A DNA stretch of 64,000 bases from Sinorhizobium meliloti (lineage in GTDB: Bacteria; Pseudomonadota; Alphaproteobacteria; Rhizobiales; Rhizobiaceae). Each line of letters starts with the position of its first letter. Within the stretch, counting starts at the first letter, position 1. The notes below the pieces were generated by a model. It saw only the letters and a program-made list of their open reading frames with translations. It searched no databases and was not told the origin of the DNA. Where the stretch lies: assembly GCF_035610345.1 (NCBI RefSeq), contig NZ_CP141212.1:129976-193975 (forward strand), given 5' to 3'. The position numbers and the translations under genes are program-made. Below, piece by piece: positions 54,565 through 63,774 of the stretch.

Positions 54565-55251
54565 TCAGGCGGGATCGATGCCGTTCACGGCGCGCCAGTC
54601 CTTGAGCAGGGCTAGGCGGCGGCGCGGATAGCGATTGTCGAGCATCGCCGCTTCTGCAATCCGGTCCGTCCGGAAATGGCGGAAATCCTGCCTCAGCTCG
54701 CACCATGCCGCGAGCACCCGGACCTCTTCGAAGAAACCAAGCGCAAAGGGCCAGACCGTCCGGCGGCTGTCGCGGCCGTCATTGTCGAGATAGTGCAGTT
54801 CGACCTTGTGTTCGCTGCGGATCGCTTTGCGCAAGAGGCTGAGGTCGATCGTTTCGGCACCCGGCTTTCGCGGGCCCACCAGAAGGCTCGAATGCTCGAG
54901 TTTCTCTTTCAGGTCCGCCGGAAGCACCGAGCCGATCTTTGCCAGCGCATCGGCGGCTGCGGTCGCGAGCCTTGGGTCGCCGCGTTTGGCGACCCAGCGA
55001 GACCCTAGCACCAGCGCCTCGATCTCCTCCTCGGAAAGCATCATGGGGGGAAGCATGAAGCCGGGCCTGAGCACGTAGCCGACGCCGGGCTCGCCTTCTA
55101 TATGCGCACCCCGGGCCTGCAGGCTGGCTATGTCCCGGTAGAGGGTTCTGAGACTGACGCCGGTCTCCTCGGCGAGCCGCCGGCCGCTGACCGGCTGGCG
55201 ATAACGCCTCAGCACCTGCATGAGATCGAGCAGGCGTTCCGACCGGGACAT
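54565..55251 (-). CDS. YafY-type transcriptional regulator (HTH_11 + WYL)
   Basis: A 228-residue regulator. The N-terminal HTH SRSERLLDLMQVLRRYRQPVSGRRLAEETGVSLRTLYRDIASL and YVLRPGFMLPPMMLSEEEIEALVLG are standard for the YafY/PafBC-related group. A WYL ligand-sensing domain follows with HKVELHYLDNDGRDSRRTVWPFAL. Such proteins often regulate a neighbouring VOC or metabolic gene. It ends 98 bp before the VOC gene and starts just downstream of nudC, 6 bp away. Confidence 0.88.
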   Translation of the reverse strand: MSRSERLLDLMQVLRRYRQPVSGRRLAEETGVSLRTLYRDIASLQARGAHIEGEPGVGYVLRPGFMLPPMMLSEEEIEALVLGSRWVAKRGDPRLATAAADALAKIGSVLPADLKEKLEHSSLLVGPRKPGAETIDLSLLRKAIRSEHKVELHYLDNDGRDSRRTVWPFALGFFEEVRVLAAWCELRQDFRHFRTDRIAEAAMLDNRYPRRRLALLKDWRAVNGIDPA

Positions 55252-55257
55252 GGCACC

Positions 55258-56238
55258 TCAGCTGCGCTCGGGCCAGGCCAGCCAGTCGCGCATGAGCTGG
55301 TGCGCAATGGCGCCCTTCGGCGGCGGAATGTGCTCGTCTCCGGTGTCGGCGACGCCCGTGGCGCGCTCCAGCATCGCCTCGGTTTCCGCCCGCGTGAACC
55401 AGCGGACGTCTTCCAGTTCCTGTTCGTCGCGCTTGATGGCGGTCGACTTCGCTTCCGCATAGCAGCCGATCATCAGCGAATGGGGGAGCGGCCAGGGCTG
55501 CGACGCATGATAGCGCACGCGGCCGATCCGGATGCCGGACTCCTCGAGCGTTTCCCGGCGCACCGCGTTTTCGATCGTCTCGCCCGGCTCGACGAAACCG
55601 GCGAGGCAGGAATACATGCCCGGCGTAAAATGCGGGCTGCGGCCGAGCAGGCATTGATCGCGCTCGACATCGATCGTCAGCATGATAACGACCGGATCGG
55701 TACGCGGGAAGACCATGTGCCCGCAGGCCGTACAGATGCGCCTATAGCCGCCGGCCGCACCGTCCATCGGGCCGCCGCAGCGGCCGCAGAACCGGTTGCC
55801 GGCGTTCCAGACGATCAGGCTCGACGCCTGCGCAAACTGCCCCAGCAGGTTTTCCGGCAGCATCTGCTGGCGATAGAGCATGCGGGCATCGGCGATCTTG
55901 AAAGGCTCCGGCACCGTCTCCTCCGTCAGCCCCGAAGGCACGGCAAGACGCGGCTCGCCGTTCGGCAGAAAGCCGAGCAGGACCGCATCGTCCATGGTCG
56001 GCTCGAGCCCCGCCAGTTCATAGGGCGCGAAGAGCGGATCGATGACCTTCTCGTCGTGCTTGACGATCAGCTTCGCCCCGGAAAAAGCCAGGAAATGCGC
56101 GCCGGGATGCTTGAGCGCCGCCTCGATGCAGTCGTCGGGGCGGTGCTCGGACCGGCGGTCCAGGTGGTTCTCCGCGAAGGCGACGAGCGTGCTCGGCTCG
56201 GGGTGCGGGCTGTGAAGATCGAAGATCGTTTTCGTCAT
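55258..56238 (-). CDS. nudC: NADH pyrophosphatase NudC
   Basis: A 326-residue Nudix hydrolase that cleaves NAD(H) and can remove NAD caps from RNA. Seen: zinc ribbon FCGRCGG...CTACGH (about 150-173), the NudC-type VIMLTIDVERDQCLLGRSP, the Nudix box GFVEPGETIENAVRRETLEESG and the downstream SQPWPLPHSLMIGCYAEA motif (SQPWPFPxS) diagnostic of NudC. The ATG at 56238 is chosen at the family start. It is separated from the HIT gene stop by 2 bp, so they form one operon. Confidence 0.95.
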   Translation of the reverse strand: MTKTIFDLHSPHPEPSTLVAFAENHLDRRSEHRPDDCIEAALKHPGAHFLAFSGAKLIVKHDEKVIDPLFAPYELAGLEPTMDDAVLLGFLPNGEPRLAVPSGLTEETVPEPFKIADARMLYRQQMLPENLLGQFAQASSLIVWNAGNRFCGRCGGPMDGAAGGYRRICTACGHMVFPRTDPVVIMLTIDVERDQCLLGRSPHFTPGMYSCLAGFVEPGETIENAVRRETLEESGIRIGRVRYHASQPWPLPHSLMIGCYAEAKSTAIKRDEQELEDVRWFTRAETEAMLERATGVADTGDEHIPPPKGAIAHQLMRDWLAWPERS

Positions 56239-56240
56239 GC

Positions 56241-56687
56241 TCAGAGATTTTCCATGATGCGTGCTGCGAATGCCCTGTGCTCCTCCTCCGGCCATGGCTC
56301 GGCCTTGCCGAAGCCCCAGACCGGGCCCGGCCAGTTCGGATCGCCTTCACGACGGGCGATGATATGCACGTGAAGCTGCCGGACGATGTTGCCGAGCGCG
56401 CCGATATTGATCTTCTCGGCGCCGGTCGCCTTCTTCAGGCCTGCCGCTACCATATTGGTCTCGAAGGTGAGCATCGCCTGGTCGAGCGGCGTCAGTTCGA
56501 AGACCTCCGTTATGTCGGCGCGCTGGGGTACGAGGATCAGCCAGGGCCAGCGCCGATCGTTCATCAGCCGCATCTGGCACAGCCCGAGCGTGCCGATCGG
56601 TATGCCGTCGCGCTCAAGTCGCTCGTCAAGCGTGAAGGTCGTCAAGAAACTCTCCTCGGCATCAAACGGATTCGCTTTGTTTTGCAT
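56241..56687 (-). CDS. HIT-domain protein
   Basis: A 148-residue histidine-triad nucleotide-binding protein. The core GNIVRQLHVHIIARREGDPNWPGPVWG gives Q-L-H-V-H-I-I, so the first His of the classic triad is Gln, while the other two His remain. LGLCQMRLMNDRRWPWLILVPQR precedes it. Members hydrolyse dinucleotides or AMP derivatives. The operon with nudC suggests nucleotide clean-up (inference). ATG at 56687. No membrane segment. Confidence 0.88.
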   Translation of the reverse strand: MQNKANPFDAEESFLTTFTLDERLERDGIPIGTLGLCQMRLMNDRRWPWLILVPQRADITEVFELTPLDQAMLTFETNMVAAGLKKATGAEKINIGALGNIVRQLHVHIIARREGDPNWPGPVWGFGKAEPWPEEEHRAFAARIMENL

Positions 56688-56749
56688 ATCGATACCAGTT
56701 TTTTAAAGGCTTGGCTTGCATTTGCTGCGGATATTGCCGATATGAAAGC

Positions 56750-56850
56750 CGGGAGGTTGGTGGTGGACGAGCCACTCGCCAACCGGGTCAGGTCCGGAAG
56801 GAAGCAGCCCTAACGAGCCCCGGCACGGGTCATCGTGCCAGCCTCCCACC
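56750..56850 (+). ncRNA. ffs: signal recognition particle RNA (4.5S, small bacterial type)
   Basis: About 100 nt containing the universal SRP core GGTCAGGTCCGGAAGGAAGC and CAGCCC. The termini pair (GGGAGGTTGG with CCAGCCTCCC), giving the single extended hairpin of small bacterial SRP RNA. Partner of Ffh for co-translational membrane targeting. The exact ends are estimated. It lies between the HIT gene and dnaX, as in many Rhizobiales. Confidence 0.93.
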
Positions 56851-56922
56851 TTCTCCGTCCTGTCGGGACACCACCTTCTTCGTCCCTGTCGGGGCACCAC
56901 TTTCTTTGTCCCTGTCGGGACA
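56846..56922. repeat. three tandem 26-bp repeats between ffs and dnaX
   Basis: Three consecutive imperfect units at 56846-56870, 56871-56896 and 56897-56922, consensus CCACyTTCTTyGTCC plus CTGTCGGGACA (first copy lacks one C). Each unit contains GTCCC-TGTC-GGGAC-like inverted arms. The array begins at the SRP RNA 3' end and stops about 25 bp before the dnaX start codon. Confidence 0.85.
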
Positions 56923-56946
56923 AGAGTTCGAGCAGCGGCAGGGTCG

Positions 56947-58824
56947 ATGAGCGACGAAGCGCCCACTTCATCCCCGATTTTACCCGTCGAGAAACCGGCC
57001 GCCTACCGTGTTCTGGCGCGCAAATACCGCCCCAAGGACTTCTCCGACCTGATGGTCGGCCAGGAGCCGATGGTGCGCACGCTCACCAACGCCTTCGAAA
57101 CCGGCCGCATCGCCCAAGCCTATATGCTGACCGGCGTTCGCGGCGTCGGCAAGACGACGACGGCGCGTATCCTGGCACGGGCGCTGAACTACAAGACCGC
57201 CGAGATCGACAAGCCCACCATCGACCTTCGCGTCCCCGGCGAACATTGCCAGGCGATCATGGACGGCCGCCACGTCGACGTGATCGAGATGGACGCCGCC
57301 TCGCATACCGGGATCGACGACATCCGTGAGATCATCGAGCAGGTACGCTATCGGCCGGTCTCCGCGCGCTACAAGGTCTATATCATCGACGAAGTGCACA
57401 TGCTCTCGACGCAGGCCTTCAATGGCTTGCTGAAGACGCTCGAGGAGCCGCCGGAGCATGTGAAGTTCATTTTCGCGACGACCGAAATCCGCAAGGTTCC
57501 GATTACCGTCCTGTCGCGCTGCCAGCGCTTCGATCTCCGGCGCATCAGCGCTTCCGATCTGGTCGGCCTTTTCTCCACCATTCTCGGCAAGGAGGGAGTG
57601 CCCTTCGATCCGGAGGCGCTGGCGATGGTGGCGCGGGCAGCGGAAGGCTCGGCGCGCGACGGCCTGTCGCTGCTCGATCAGGCGATCGCCCATGGCGGCG
57701 GTTCGGTCGAGATCGAAACCGTGCGTTCGATGCTCGGCCTTGCCGACCGGGCGCGGATCGTCGACCTGTTCGAGCATGTCATCAAGGGCGATGTCGCCGC
57801 TGCGCTTGGCGAGTTCGCCGCGCAATACGAAGCCGGCGCCAATCCGACCGTGGTCCTCACCGACCTTGCCGACTTCACCCACCTCGTGACAAGGCTGAAA
57901 TATGTGCCCGACGCGGTCAACGACCAGTCGCTGAGCGAGATCGAGCGCACGCGCGGGGCCGAATTCGCCGGCAGCGTTGCGGTGACGACGCTGTCGCGCG
58001 TCTGGCAGACGCTGCTCAAGGGCATTCCCGAGGCGGAGAGCTCGGCGCGCCCCGCAGGTGCTGCCGAGATGGTGCTGATCAGGCTCGCCCATGCCGCCCA
58101 TCTGCCTTCGCCCGAAGAGGCCGCGCGGCGGCTTCTCGATCTTTCGGGTGGCGAAGGCGGCGGGCGCCCGGCCCCGAACGGCGGTGGTGGCGGCGGCGGT
58201 GCGCAGGCGCCTGCAGGCACCCCGGTCGAAGCTCGCGCCGTGGAGACGGCCGTTTCGCGTCCAAGCGGCAATGGCGCGACCATGCTGCGCGCCGTGCCGA
58301 GCTCCGCGGCCCAGCCGATCGGTATCGGCCGCATCGAAGAGCGCACGGTGGCGAGTGCCGCTCCTAAACCCGAACCGAAGGTTGCTGTCAATTCCATCGG
58401 CGACATCGCCGATCTCTGCGCCAAGAACCGCGACATCAAGCTGAAGACGATGGTGCGCGGTTTCCTGAGGCTCGTGCATATCGAACCCGGCCGGCTCGAC
58501 GTCAATCTGCCCGACGACGCACCGAAGACGCTGCTGAACGAACTCGCCGTCAAGCTCAAGGAATGGACGGGTATCCATTGGGTCGTGAGCTACAGCCGGG
58601 AGCAGGGCGAACCGACGCTGGTCGAGGCCGAGCAGCGCGCGCAGGAGCAGCGCGTCAACGATGCGCGCCAGGACCCGGACGTCGCTGCCATTCTTGCGCG
58701 CTTTCCAGGGGCAAGGATCACCGACGTGCGCATCCGCGCGGCGGTAGAGGAGGTCGAGAGCCTCGCTCCGGCCGCGGCCGAATCCGAGGACGGCGACATC
58801 GTCCCGGGAGACGACATCGAGTAG
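56947..58824 (+). CDS. dnaX: DNA polymerase III subunits gamma/tau
   Basis: A 625-residue clamp-loader ATPase. Seen: [26 protein letters not shown], Walker [15 protein letters not shown] (about residue 61), Walker [12 protein letters not shown], and [37 protein letters not shown] with the sensor and SRC motif. After a Gly-rich linker (about 400-440) comes a tau-type C-terminal domain. Odd: the zinc module of gamma/tau is degenerate, with one Cys where E. coli has four. Single-gene ribosome site; ybaB follows at 108 bp. Confidence 0.95.
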   Translation: MSDEAPTSSPILPVEKPAAYRVLARKYRPKDFSDLMVGQEPMVRTLTNAFETGRIAQAYMLTGVRGVGKTTTARILARALNYKTAEIDKPTIDLRVPGEHCQAIMDGRHVDVIEMDAASHTGIDDIREIIEQVRYRPVSARYKVYIIDEVHMLSTQAFNGLLKTLEEPPEHVKFIFATTEIRKVPITVLSRCQRFDLRRISASDLVGLFSTILGKEGVPFDPEALAMVARAAEGSARDGLSLLDQAIAHGGGSVEIETVRSMLGLADRARIVDLFEHVIKGDVAAALGEFAAQYEAGANPTVVLTDLADFTHLVTRLKYVPDAVNDQSLSEIERTRGAEFAGSVAVTTLSRVWQTLLKGIPEAESSARPAGAAEMVLIRLAHAAHLPSPEEAARRLLDLSGGEGGGRPAPNGGGGGGGAQAPAGTPVEARAVETAVSRPSGNGATMLRAVPSSAAQPIGIGRIEERTVASAAPKPEPKVAVNSIGDIADLCAKNRDIKLKTMVRGFLRLVHIEPGRLDVNLPDDAPKTLLNELAVKLKEWTGIHWVVSYSREQGEPTLVEAEQRAQEQRVNDARQDPDVAAILARFPGARITDVRIRAAVEEVESLAPAAAESEDGDIVPGDDIE

Positions 58825-58850
58825 CCGCGTCGCACAGGCGCGGCGCTTCA

Positions 58851-58896
58851 GAGTATTTCCAGGAAAAGCGTGTAACGGTTTTCGTCCGGAAGTGCG
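58851..58896. repeat. single copy of the 45-bp palindromic repeat between dnaX and ybaB
   Basis: GAGTATTTCCAGGAAAAGCG, then TGTAACGGTTTTCGTCCGGA and AGTGCG; the same family as the tandem pair at 8226-8322, in the same relative orientation, about 88% similar by eye. Confidence 0.8.
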
Positions 58897-58931
58897 TAGG
58901 GCCAAAGAATACCAGAGAACAGGAGACGACG

Positions 58932-59255
58932 ATGCGCGACATCATGGGCATGATGGGCAAGGTCAAGGAAATGCAGGCCAAGATGGAGAAGATGCAGGCG
59001 GAAATCGCCGCGCTCGAAATCGACGGCACCTCCGGCGGCGGGCTCGTCACCGTCCGTCTCGACGGCAAGGGCCACATGAAAAGCCTTAAAGTCGATCCCT
59101 CGCTCTTCAAGGAAGACGATGTCGAGATCCTCGAAGATCTGATCGTCGCGGCCCATAAGGATGCCAAGGACAAAGCCGAGGCGGTGCAGGCGGAAAAAAC
59201 CCGCGAACTGACCGCCGGTCTGCCGATCCCCCCGGGCATGAAGCTGCCGTTCTGA
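58932..59255 (+). CDS. YbaB/EbfC-family nucleoid-associated protein
   Basis: A 107-residue DNA-binding protein. The N-terminus [44 protein letters not shown] and C-terminus [39 protein letters not shown] are characteristic. It binds DNA as a dimer, and its gene usually sits between dnaX and recR, as here (with one LysE gene inserted). AGGAGACGAC precedes the ATG at 58932; the longer in-frame ORF is a shadow of dnaX. Confidence 0.95.
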   Translation: MRDIMGMMGKVKEMQAKMEKMQAEIAALEIDGTSGGGLVTVRLDGKGHMKSLKVDPSLFKEDDVEILEDLIVAAHKDAKDKAEAVQAEKTRELTAGLPIPPGMKLPF

Positions 59256-59331
59256 TCCTCGGCTCCGCAGAGGCTGGCGCCAGCCGAGATGCGTGCTATC
59301 TTGCGGACCGTTTTCCGGAGGAGGGAGTGAC

Positions 59332-59943
59332 ATGACCGTCGCAACGCTGCTCGTCTTTGCCGGGGCGCTGCTGATTGCCGCCGGGTCGCCGGGGCCGAGC
59401 ATTGCCGCGCTCGTCGCCCGGGTGCTGTCCAAGGGCGCCCGCGACGTCTTGCCGTTCCTCGCGGCCATGTGGATCGGTGAGGCGATCTGGCTCTCCTTTG
59501 CGGTTGCCGGTCTCGCGGCGATCGCCGAGACGTTCCATTGGATGTTCGTCGCGATCAAATGGGCGGGCGTCGCCTATCTCCTCTTCCTCGCCTGGAAGAT
59601 GTGGTCGGCCGAGCCGCAAACGCCCGGCGAAAGCCTGCCGGAGGCGCGATCGGCATCGAAGATGTTCTTCGCCGGGCTGACGATCACGCTCGGCAATCCC
59701 AAGATCATGATGTTCTATGTGGCGCTGCTGCCCTCGATCATCGATCTCGGCTCCGTCACCCTCTTCGGCTGGGCCGAACTGGTCGCGACCATGTTCGTAG
59801 TCCTCGTCGCGATCGATGTCACCTGGGTGCTTATGGCCGCAAAGGCGCGGCAGTTCCTCAAGAGCCGCCGGGCGGTAAGGATCGTGAACCGTGCTAGCGC
59901 AGGCACGATGGCCGGCGCGGCGGTGGCCATCGCCACGCGCTGA
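59332..59943 (+). CDS. LysE/RhtB-family amino acid exporter
   Basis: A 203-residue inner-membrane exporter with five or six TM segments. The N-terminal AAGSPGPSIAALVARVLSKGARDVLPFLAAMWIGEAIWLSF and central AGLTITLGNPKIMMFYVALLPSIIDLG are LysE-family hallmarks. Substrate amino acid unknown. The ATG at 59332 follows GGAGGGAGTGAC. It separates ybaB from recR, a pair usually adjacent. Confidence 0.88.
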   Translation: MTVATLLVFAGALLIAAGSPGPSIAALVARVLSKGARDVLPFLAAMWIGEAIWLSFAVAGLAAIAETFHWMFVAIKWAGVAYLLFLAWKMWSAEPQTPGESLPEARSASKMFFAGLTITLGNPKIMMFYVALLPSIIDLGSVTLFGWAELVATMFVVLVAIDVTWVLMAAKARQFLKSRRAVRIVNRASAGTMAGAAVAIATR

Positions 59944-59994
59944 AGCGCTACGATTCCGATTGGCGGCGATAGACGGTTGGTCTAAAAGCCGGGC

Positions 59995-60600
59995 ATGGCA
60001 AAGCGAGTCACCGGCCCCGAAATCGAAAAGCTGATCCAGCTCCTGGCGAAGGTCCCGGGCCTCGGGCCTCGTTCCGCCCGCCGCGCGGCGCTGCATCTCG
60101 TCAAGAAGAAGGAACAGTTGCTCGGCCCCCTTGCCGAGGCCATGGGCGAGGCCCATCGCAAGGTCAAGATCTGCTCCTGCTGCGGCAATGTCGACACTAT
60201 CGACCCCTGCACCGTCTGCACCGACGAACAGCGCGACCAGGCGGTGATCATCGTGGTCGAAGACGTCGCCGATCTTTGGGCGCTGGAGCGCGCCGGCGCC
60301 ATGAACGCCGCCTATCACGTGCTCGGCGGCACGCTGTCGCCGCTCGACGGCATCGGGCCGGAGGATCTGAACATCAGGGGCCTCATCGACCGCGTCGCCA
60401 AGGGCGACGTGCGCGAGCTGATCATCGCCGTCAACGCGACCGTCGAGGGCCAGACGACGGCGCATTACATCACCGATCGACTCGAGGGCATGCCGGTGAG
60501 GATCACGCGCCTCGCCCACGGCGTGCCCGTCGGCGGCGAGCTCGACTATCTCGACGAGGGAACGCTGGCCGCCGCGCTCCGGGCGAGAACGGTGATTTGA
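59995..60600 (+). CDS. recR: recombination protein RecR
   Basis: A 201-residue protein that, with RecF and RecO, helps RecA load at gaps. Seen: HhH-like [20 protein letters not shown], the four-Cys zinc finger [16 protein letters not shown] (about 62-77), Toprim domain [40 protein letters not shown], and [12 protein letters not shown]. Full length. recF is in the same window (19833), but distant and not part of the same operon. Confidence 0.97.
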   Translation: MAKRVTGPEIEKLIQLLAKVPGLGPRSARRAALHLVKKKEQLLGPLAEAMGEAHRKVKICSCCGNVDTIDPCTVCTDEQRDQAVIIVVEDVADLWALERAGAMNAAYHVLGGTLSPLDGIGPEDLNIRGLIDRVAKGDVRELIIAVNATVEGQTTAHYITDRLEGMPVRITRLAHGVPVGGELDYLDEGTLAAALRARTVI

Positions 60601-60637
60601 GCATTCGCCTCCGCAGCTTCAGTTTCAAGGAAAAGAA

Positions 60638-61876
60638 ATGCTGAGATTCCTTTCCATTCTGCTCCTGGCCTGCCTGTCTTTCGCTACCTTCTCCTTCGCC
60701 GCTTCCAAGGCCGACGTCGAAGCGCAGTTCCGGCAGTGGCTGCGAAACGATCTCTGGCCGGAGGCGCAGAAGGCCGGCGTATCGAATGCGGCCTTCGAAG
60801 CAGCCTTCGAGGACGTCCGGCTCGACTGGGACCTGCCCGACCTCGCGCCGCCCGGCTTTCCCAAACCGAAGCAGCGCAAGCAGAGCCAGGCCGAATTTTC
60901 CTCTCCCGGATCCTATTTCTCGGAAAAGCGCCTGCAGGGCCTTGCTGCGACGGGCCGCAGCCTCGCCTCCGCCCACGCCTCGACCTTGAAGCGGATCGAG
61001 AGGACCTATGGTGTTCCCGGTCCGATCGTCCTTGCCATATGGGGCAAGGAATCCGGCTTCGGCCGGGCGAAGATCCCGCATCCGATCATGGATGTGCTGG
61101 CGACCAAGGCTTTCATGTCGACCCGACCCGAGCTTTTCCGGCGCGAACTGATCGCGGCGCTGCATATTCTCGACAGCGGTGACGTCAAGGAGGCACAGAT
61201 GCGCGGCTCCTGGGCAGGTGCCATGGGCCAGCCGCAGTTCCTGCCTTCGAGCTTTCTGAAATATGCCGTCGATTTCGACGGGGACGGACGCCGCGACATC
61301 TGGAATTCCGTGCCGGACAGCCTCGCCTCGATTGCCAATTATCTGGCGCAGAAGGGTTGGCAGAGCGGGCGCGACTGGGGTTTCGAGGTCGCGATCCCCT
61401 CGGGCGTCTCCTGCGCCCAGGAAGGCCCTGACCTTGCCCGCCCGATCGCCGAATGGGCCGGCATGGGGATCGGCCGCATTTCGGGAAAGGCCTTCCCGGC
61501 GGCAGAGCGTGCCGCGGCAGGCATGATGCTCGTGCCGGCGGGGACCCATGGACCGCAATTCATCGTCACGCCGAATTTCTACGTGATCAAGGAATACAAT
61601 AATTCCGATCTCTACGCGCTGTATATCGGCAATCTGGCCGATCGCATCGCTTCCGGCGGCGGTGCCTTCCGCGGCAGATGGGGCGATGTCGGCGGCATGT
61701 TGCGATCCGATGTGCTCGCAATGCAGAAGGCGCTGGTCGCGAAAGGCTACGACGTCGGCAAGGCCGACGGGCTGCCGGGCTACAAGACGCGCCGCTCGCT
61801 CGGCGACTGGCAGGCGAAGAGCGGCCTCGAGCCGACATGCTTTCCCGATGTTTCGCTGAAAGCAAAGCTTCGGTGA
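60638..61876 (+). CDS. lytic murein transglycosylase (MltB type) with peptidoglycan-binding domain
   Basis: A 412-residue periplasmic enzyme that cleaves the glycan strand of peptidoglycan to 1,6-anhydroMurNAc ends. Signal peptide LRFLSILLLACLSFATFSFA; SLT_2 catalytic domain with Glu in LAIWGKESGFGRAKI (about residue 139), the family motif SWAGAMGQPQFLPSSFLKYAVDFDGDGRRDIW, and a C-terminal PG_binding_1 domain (about 335-405) with LRSDVLAMQKALVAKGYDVGKADGLPGYKTR. It follows recR by 37 bp. Confidence 0.93.
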   Translation: MLRFLSILLLACLSFATFSFAASKADVEAQFRQWLRNDLWPEAQKAGVSNAAFEAAFEDVRLDWDLPDLAPPGFPKPKQRKQSQAEFSSPGSYFSEKRLQGLAATGRSLASAHASTLKRIERTYGVPGPIVLAIWGKESGFGRAKIPHPIMDVLATKAFMSTRPELFRRELIAALHILDSGDVKEAQMRGSWAGAMGQPQFLPSSFLKYAVDFDGDGRRDIWNSVPDSLASIANYLAQKGWQSGRDWGFEVAIPSGVSCAQEGPDLARPIAEWAGMGIGRISGKAFPAAERAAAGMMLVPAGTHGPQFIVTPNFYVIKEYNNSDLYALYIGNLADRIASGGGAFRGRWGDVGGMLRSDVLAMQKALVAKGYDVGKADGLPGYKTRRSLGDWQAKSGLEPTCFPDVSLKAKLR

Positions 61877-61907
61877 GTGACGTGGCGGATGGGCGGCTCC
61901 GCCCTCC

Positions 61908-63563
61908 TCAATGCATCTCGACGGATCGCTTGTAGCGCTCGTAGTGATCGGGAACGATCGTCTGGCGCTCGATCATGCGATGGACACGCGGCGGGTTCGG
62001 GCCGCGATGGAACGCGGTCAGCTTGTCGCCGACGGCGGCGTCGGCCTGGGTGCGCCGCTGATTGTGGCGGACATATTCGACCCAGGTCGGCACGTGGTAG
62101 GTCTCGGTCCAGGTGGTCGGGTTTTCGAGGTCGCGCATCAGCGCCCAGTGGCCGGCTCCGTCGCGGATGCGGATACGCCTCCGCTCCGCCATCGTTTTCA
62201 GGAACTCGGGGATGTCCTCATCGGCGATCTCGTAGTCGATCATGACGACGATGGGACCGCTGCGCGGCTTCAGGTCGAGCTCGAGCAGCGGCTCGTTGAA
62301 GCGGTTGAGCGGGTCGAGATTGAGCGACTTGAACTCCGGCAGGGCGAAGCGCAGCCCGATTGCCGCGCCCGCGAGCATCAGCAGACAGGAGCCGATGAGT
62401 GCGTTGGCCGCGCCGTATTGTTCGGCAGTGACGCCCCAGAGCCAGCTGCCGCCGGCAATCCCGCCGAAGGTCATGGTCTGGTAGAGCGAAAGCGCCCGGC
62501 CGACGACCCAGCGCGGCGTGGAGAGCTGCACCGTCGTGTTGAAGAGCGACAGCGCCAGCACCCAGCAGGCACCGGACACGGCGAGCACGAGGCAGGTCAG
62601 CCAGCCCTGCGAGCTGATGGCCGTGACCAGAGCGCTGAAGGCGAAGCCGGCGAAGGCATAGCGCACGATCGCCTCGCTGGTGAGGAATTCCCTCAGCCTT
62701 GCACTCAGGAGCGCGCCGCCGATCGCGCCGACGCCGAAGGCGCCGAGCATGACGCCGTAGGTGAGCGGGCCGCCGCCGACGAGGTCGCGTGCCACCAGCG
62801 GCAGCAGTGCAAGTATGGCGCTCGCCGAAAGGCCGAAGGCGAAGCCGCGCACGAGCACTTTACCGATATTCGGCGACATCGCCACGTAGCGCAGCCCCGC
62901 AGAAACCGCGCGTCCGAGCGTCTCGCGCGGCAGCCGGTTTTCGGGAGCGACCGGTTTCCATCGGGCGAGCGCGAAGAGAATCGCGAAATAGCTGAGCGTG
63001 TTGGCGGCAAAGGCAGCCGCCGCACCCGCGGCCGCCACGATGGCGCCGCCGATCGCCGGACCGACGCTGCGGGTAAGATTGAATCCCATGCTGTTCAGCG
63101 CGACTGCAGCCGGCAGGTCGTCGCGCGGAACCATGTCGCCGACCGAGGCTTGCCAGGACGGGTTGTTGAGAGCGGTGCCGCAGCCGAGAAGAAAGGTGAA
63201 GATGAGCAGTAGCCACGGCGTAACGATACCGTAATAGGCGCAGACGGTGAGCAGCGCCGAGACGGCGAGCATGAAGCTCTGCGCGACGAGCATGATCCGC
63301 CGCCGGTCGAAATTGTCGGCAAGTGCGCCGGAAACCAGCGAGAAGAGCATGATCGGCAGCGAGGTCGAGGCCTGCACCAGCGCCACCATGTTCACCGATT
63401 GCGAAATGGACGTCATGAGCCAGGCCGCACCCACGGCCTGGATCAGCCCGCCGAAATTGGAGGCAAGGCTCGCGATCCAGATGGTGCGGAAGATGTCGTG
63501 CCTGAAGGGCGCCAACGGCGATATGCGGTTCGTCACCTCTGATCTCTTTCGGTTGCTCGTCAT
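61908..63563 (-). CDS. MFS transporter (EntS-like, DUF894 type) with C-terminal soluble domain
   Basis: A 551-residue protein. Residues about 20-415 form a 12-TM MFS_3 exporter (ISPLAPFRHDIFRTIWIASLASNFGGLIQAVGAAWLM, SGALADNFDRRRIMLVAQ as motif A, ALNNPSWQASVGDMVPRDDLPAAVALNS). Residues 430-551 form a cytosolic domain with DYEIADEDIPEFLKTMAERRRIRIRDGAGHWALMRDL that looks like an antibiotic-biosynthesis-monooxygenase (ABM) dimeric fold. It is longer than normal MFS_3 proteins for this reason. Divergent from rimP. Substrate unknown. Confidence 0.85.
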   Translation of the reverse strand: MTSNRKRSEVTNRISPLAPFRHDIFRTIWIASLASNFGGLIQAVGAAWLMTSISQSVNMVALVQASTSLPIMLFSLVSGALADNFDRRRIMLVAQSFMLAVSALLTVCAYYGIVTPWLLLIFTFLLGCGTALNNPSWQASVGDMVPRDDLPAAVALNSMGFNLTRSVGPAIGGAIVAAAGAAAAFAANTLSYFAILFALARWKPVAPENRLPRETLGRAVSAGLRYVAMSPNIGKVLVRGFAFGLSASAILALLPLVARDLVGGGPLTYGVMLGAFGVGAIGGALLSARLREFLTSEAIVRYAFAGFAFSALVTAISSQGWLTCLVLAVSGACWVLALSLFNTTVQLSTPRWVVGRALSLYQTMTFGGIAGGSWLWGVTAEQYGAANALIGSCLLMLAGAAIGLRFALPEFKSLNLDPLNRFNEPLLELDLKPRSGPIVVMIDYEIADEDIPEFLKTMAERRRIRIRDGAGHWALMRDLENPTTWTETYHVPTWVEYVRHNQRRTQADAAVGDKLTAFHRGPNPPRVHRMIERQTIVPDHYERYKRSVEMH

Positions 63564-63659
63564 GTGGATTGCTTCGTTATAAACCTCGGAACGCGATGCG
63601 CCAGACGCTGAAACTTGCGTTCGGGCCGAAAGGTCCGACCCGGCGCCTGCGCGACCCTT

Positions 63660-63752
63660 GCAATTTACGGCAATGAAGCGTATATGAGCCTCAAATTCTT
63701 GATCGGTTAGATGAAGAGTGGGGCCGTGAGGACCCGCTCTTTTTTATTAGCC
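63660..63752 (+). promoter_or_regulatory. rimP leader with attenuator-like terminator
   Basis: Upstream of rimP, AGAGTGGGGCC-gtga-GGACCCGCTCT pairs at 63715-63740 and is followed by TTTTTATT, an intrinsic terminator before the gene rather than after one. A rimP leader attenuator of this layout is known in alphaproteobacteria (rimP-nusA-infB operon), from memory. The rest of the 211-bp gap holds the divergent promoters. Confidence 0.75.
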
Positions 63753-63774
63753 GGTCCGACGAGGAGAGGATCGT

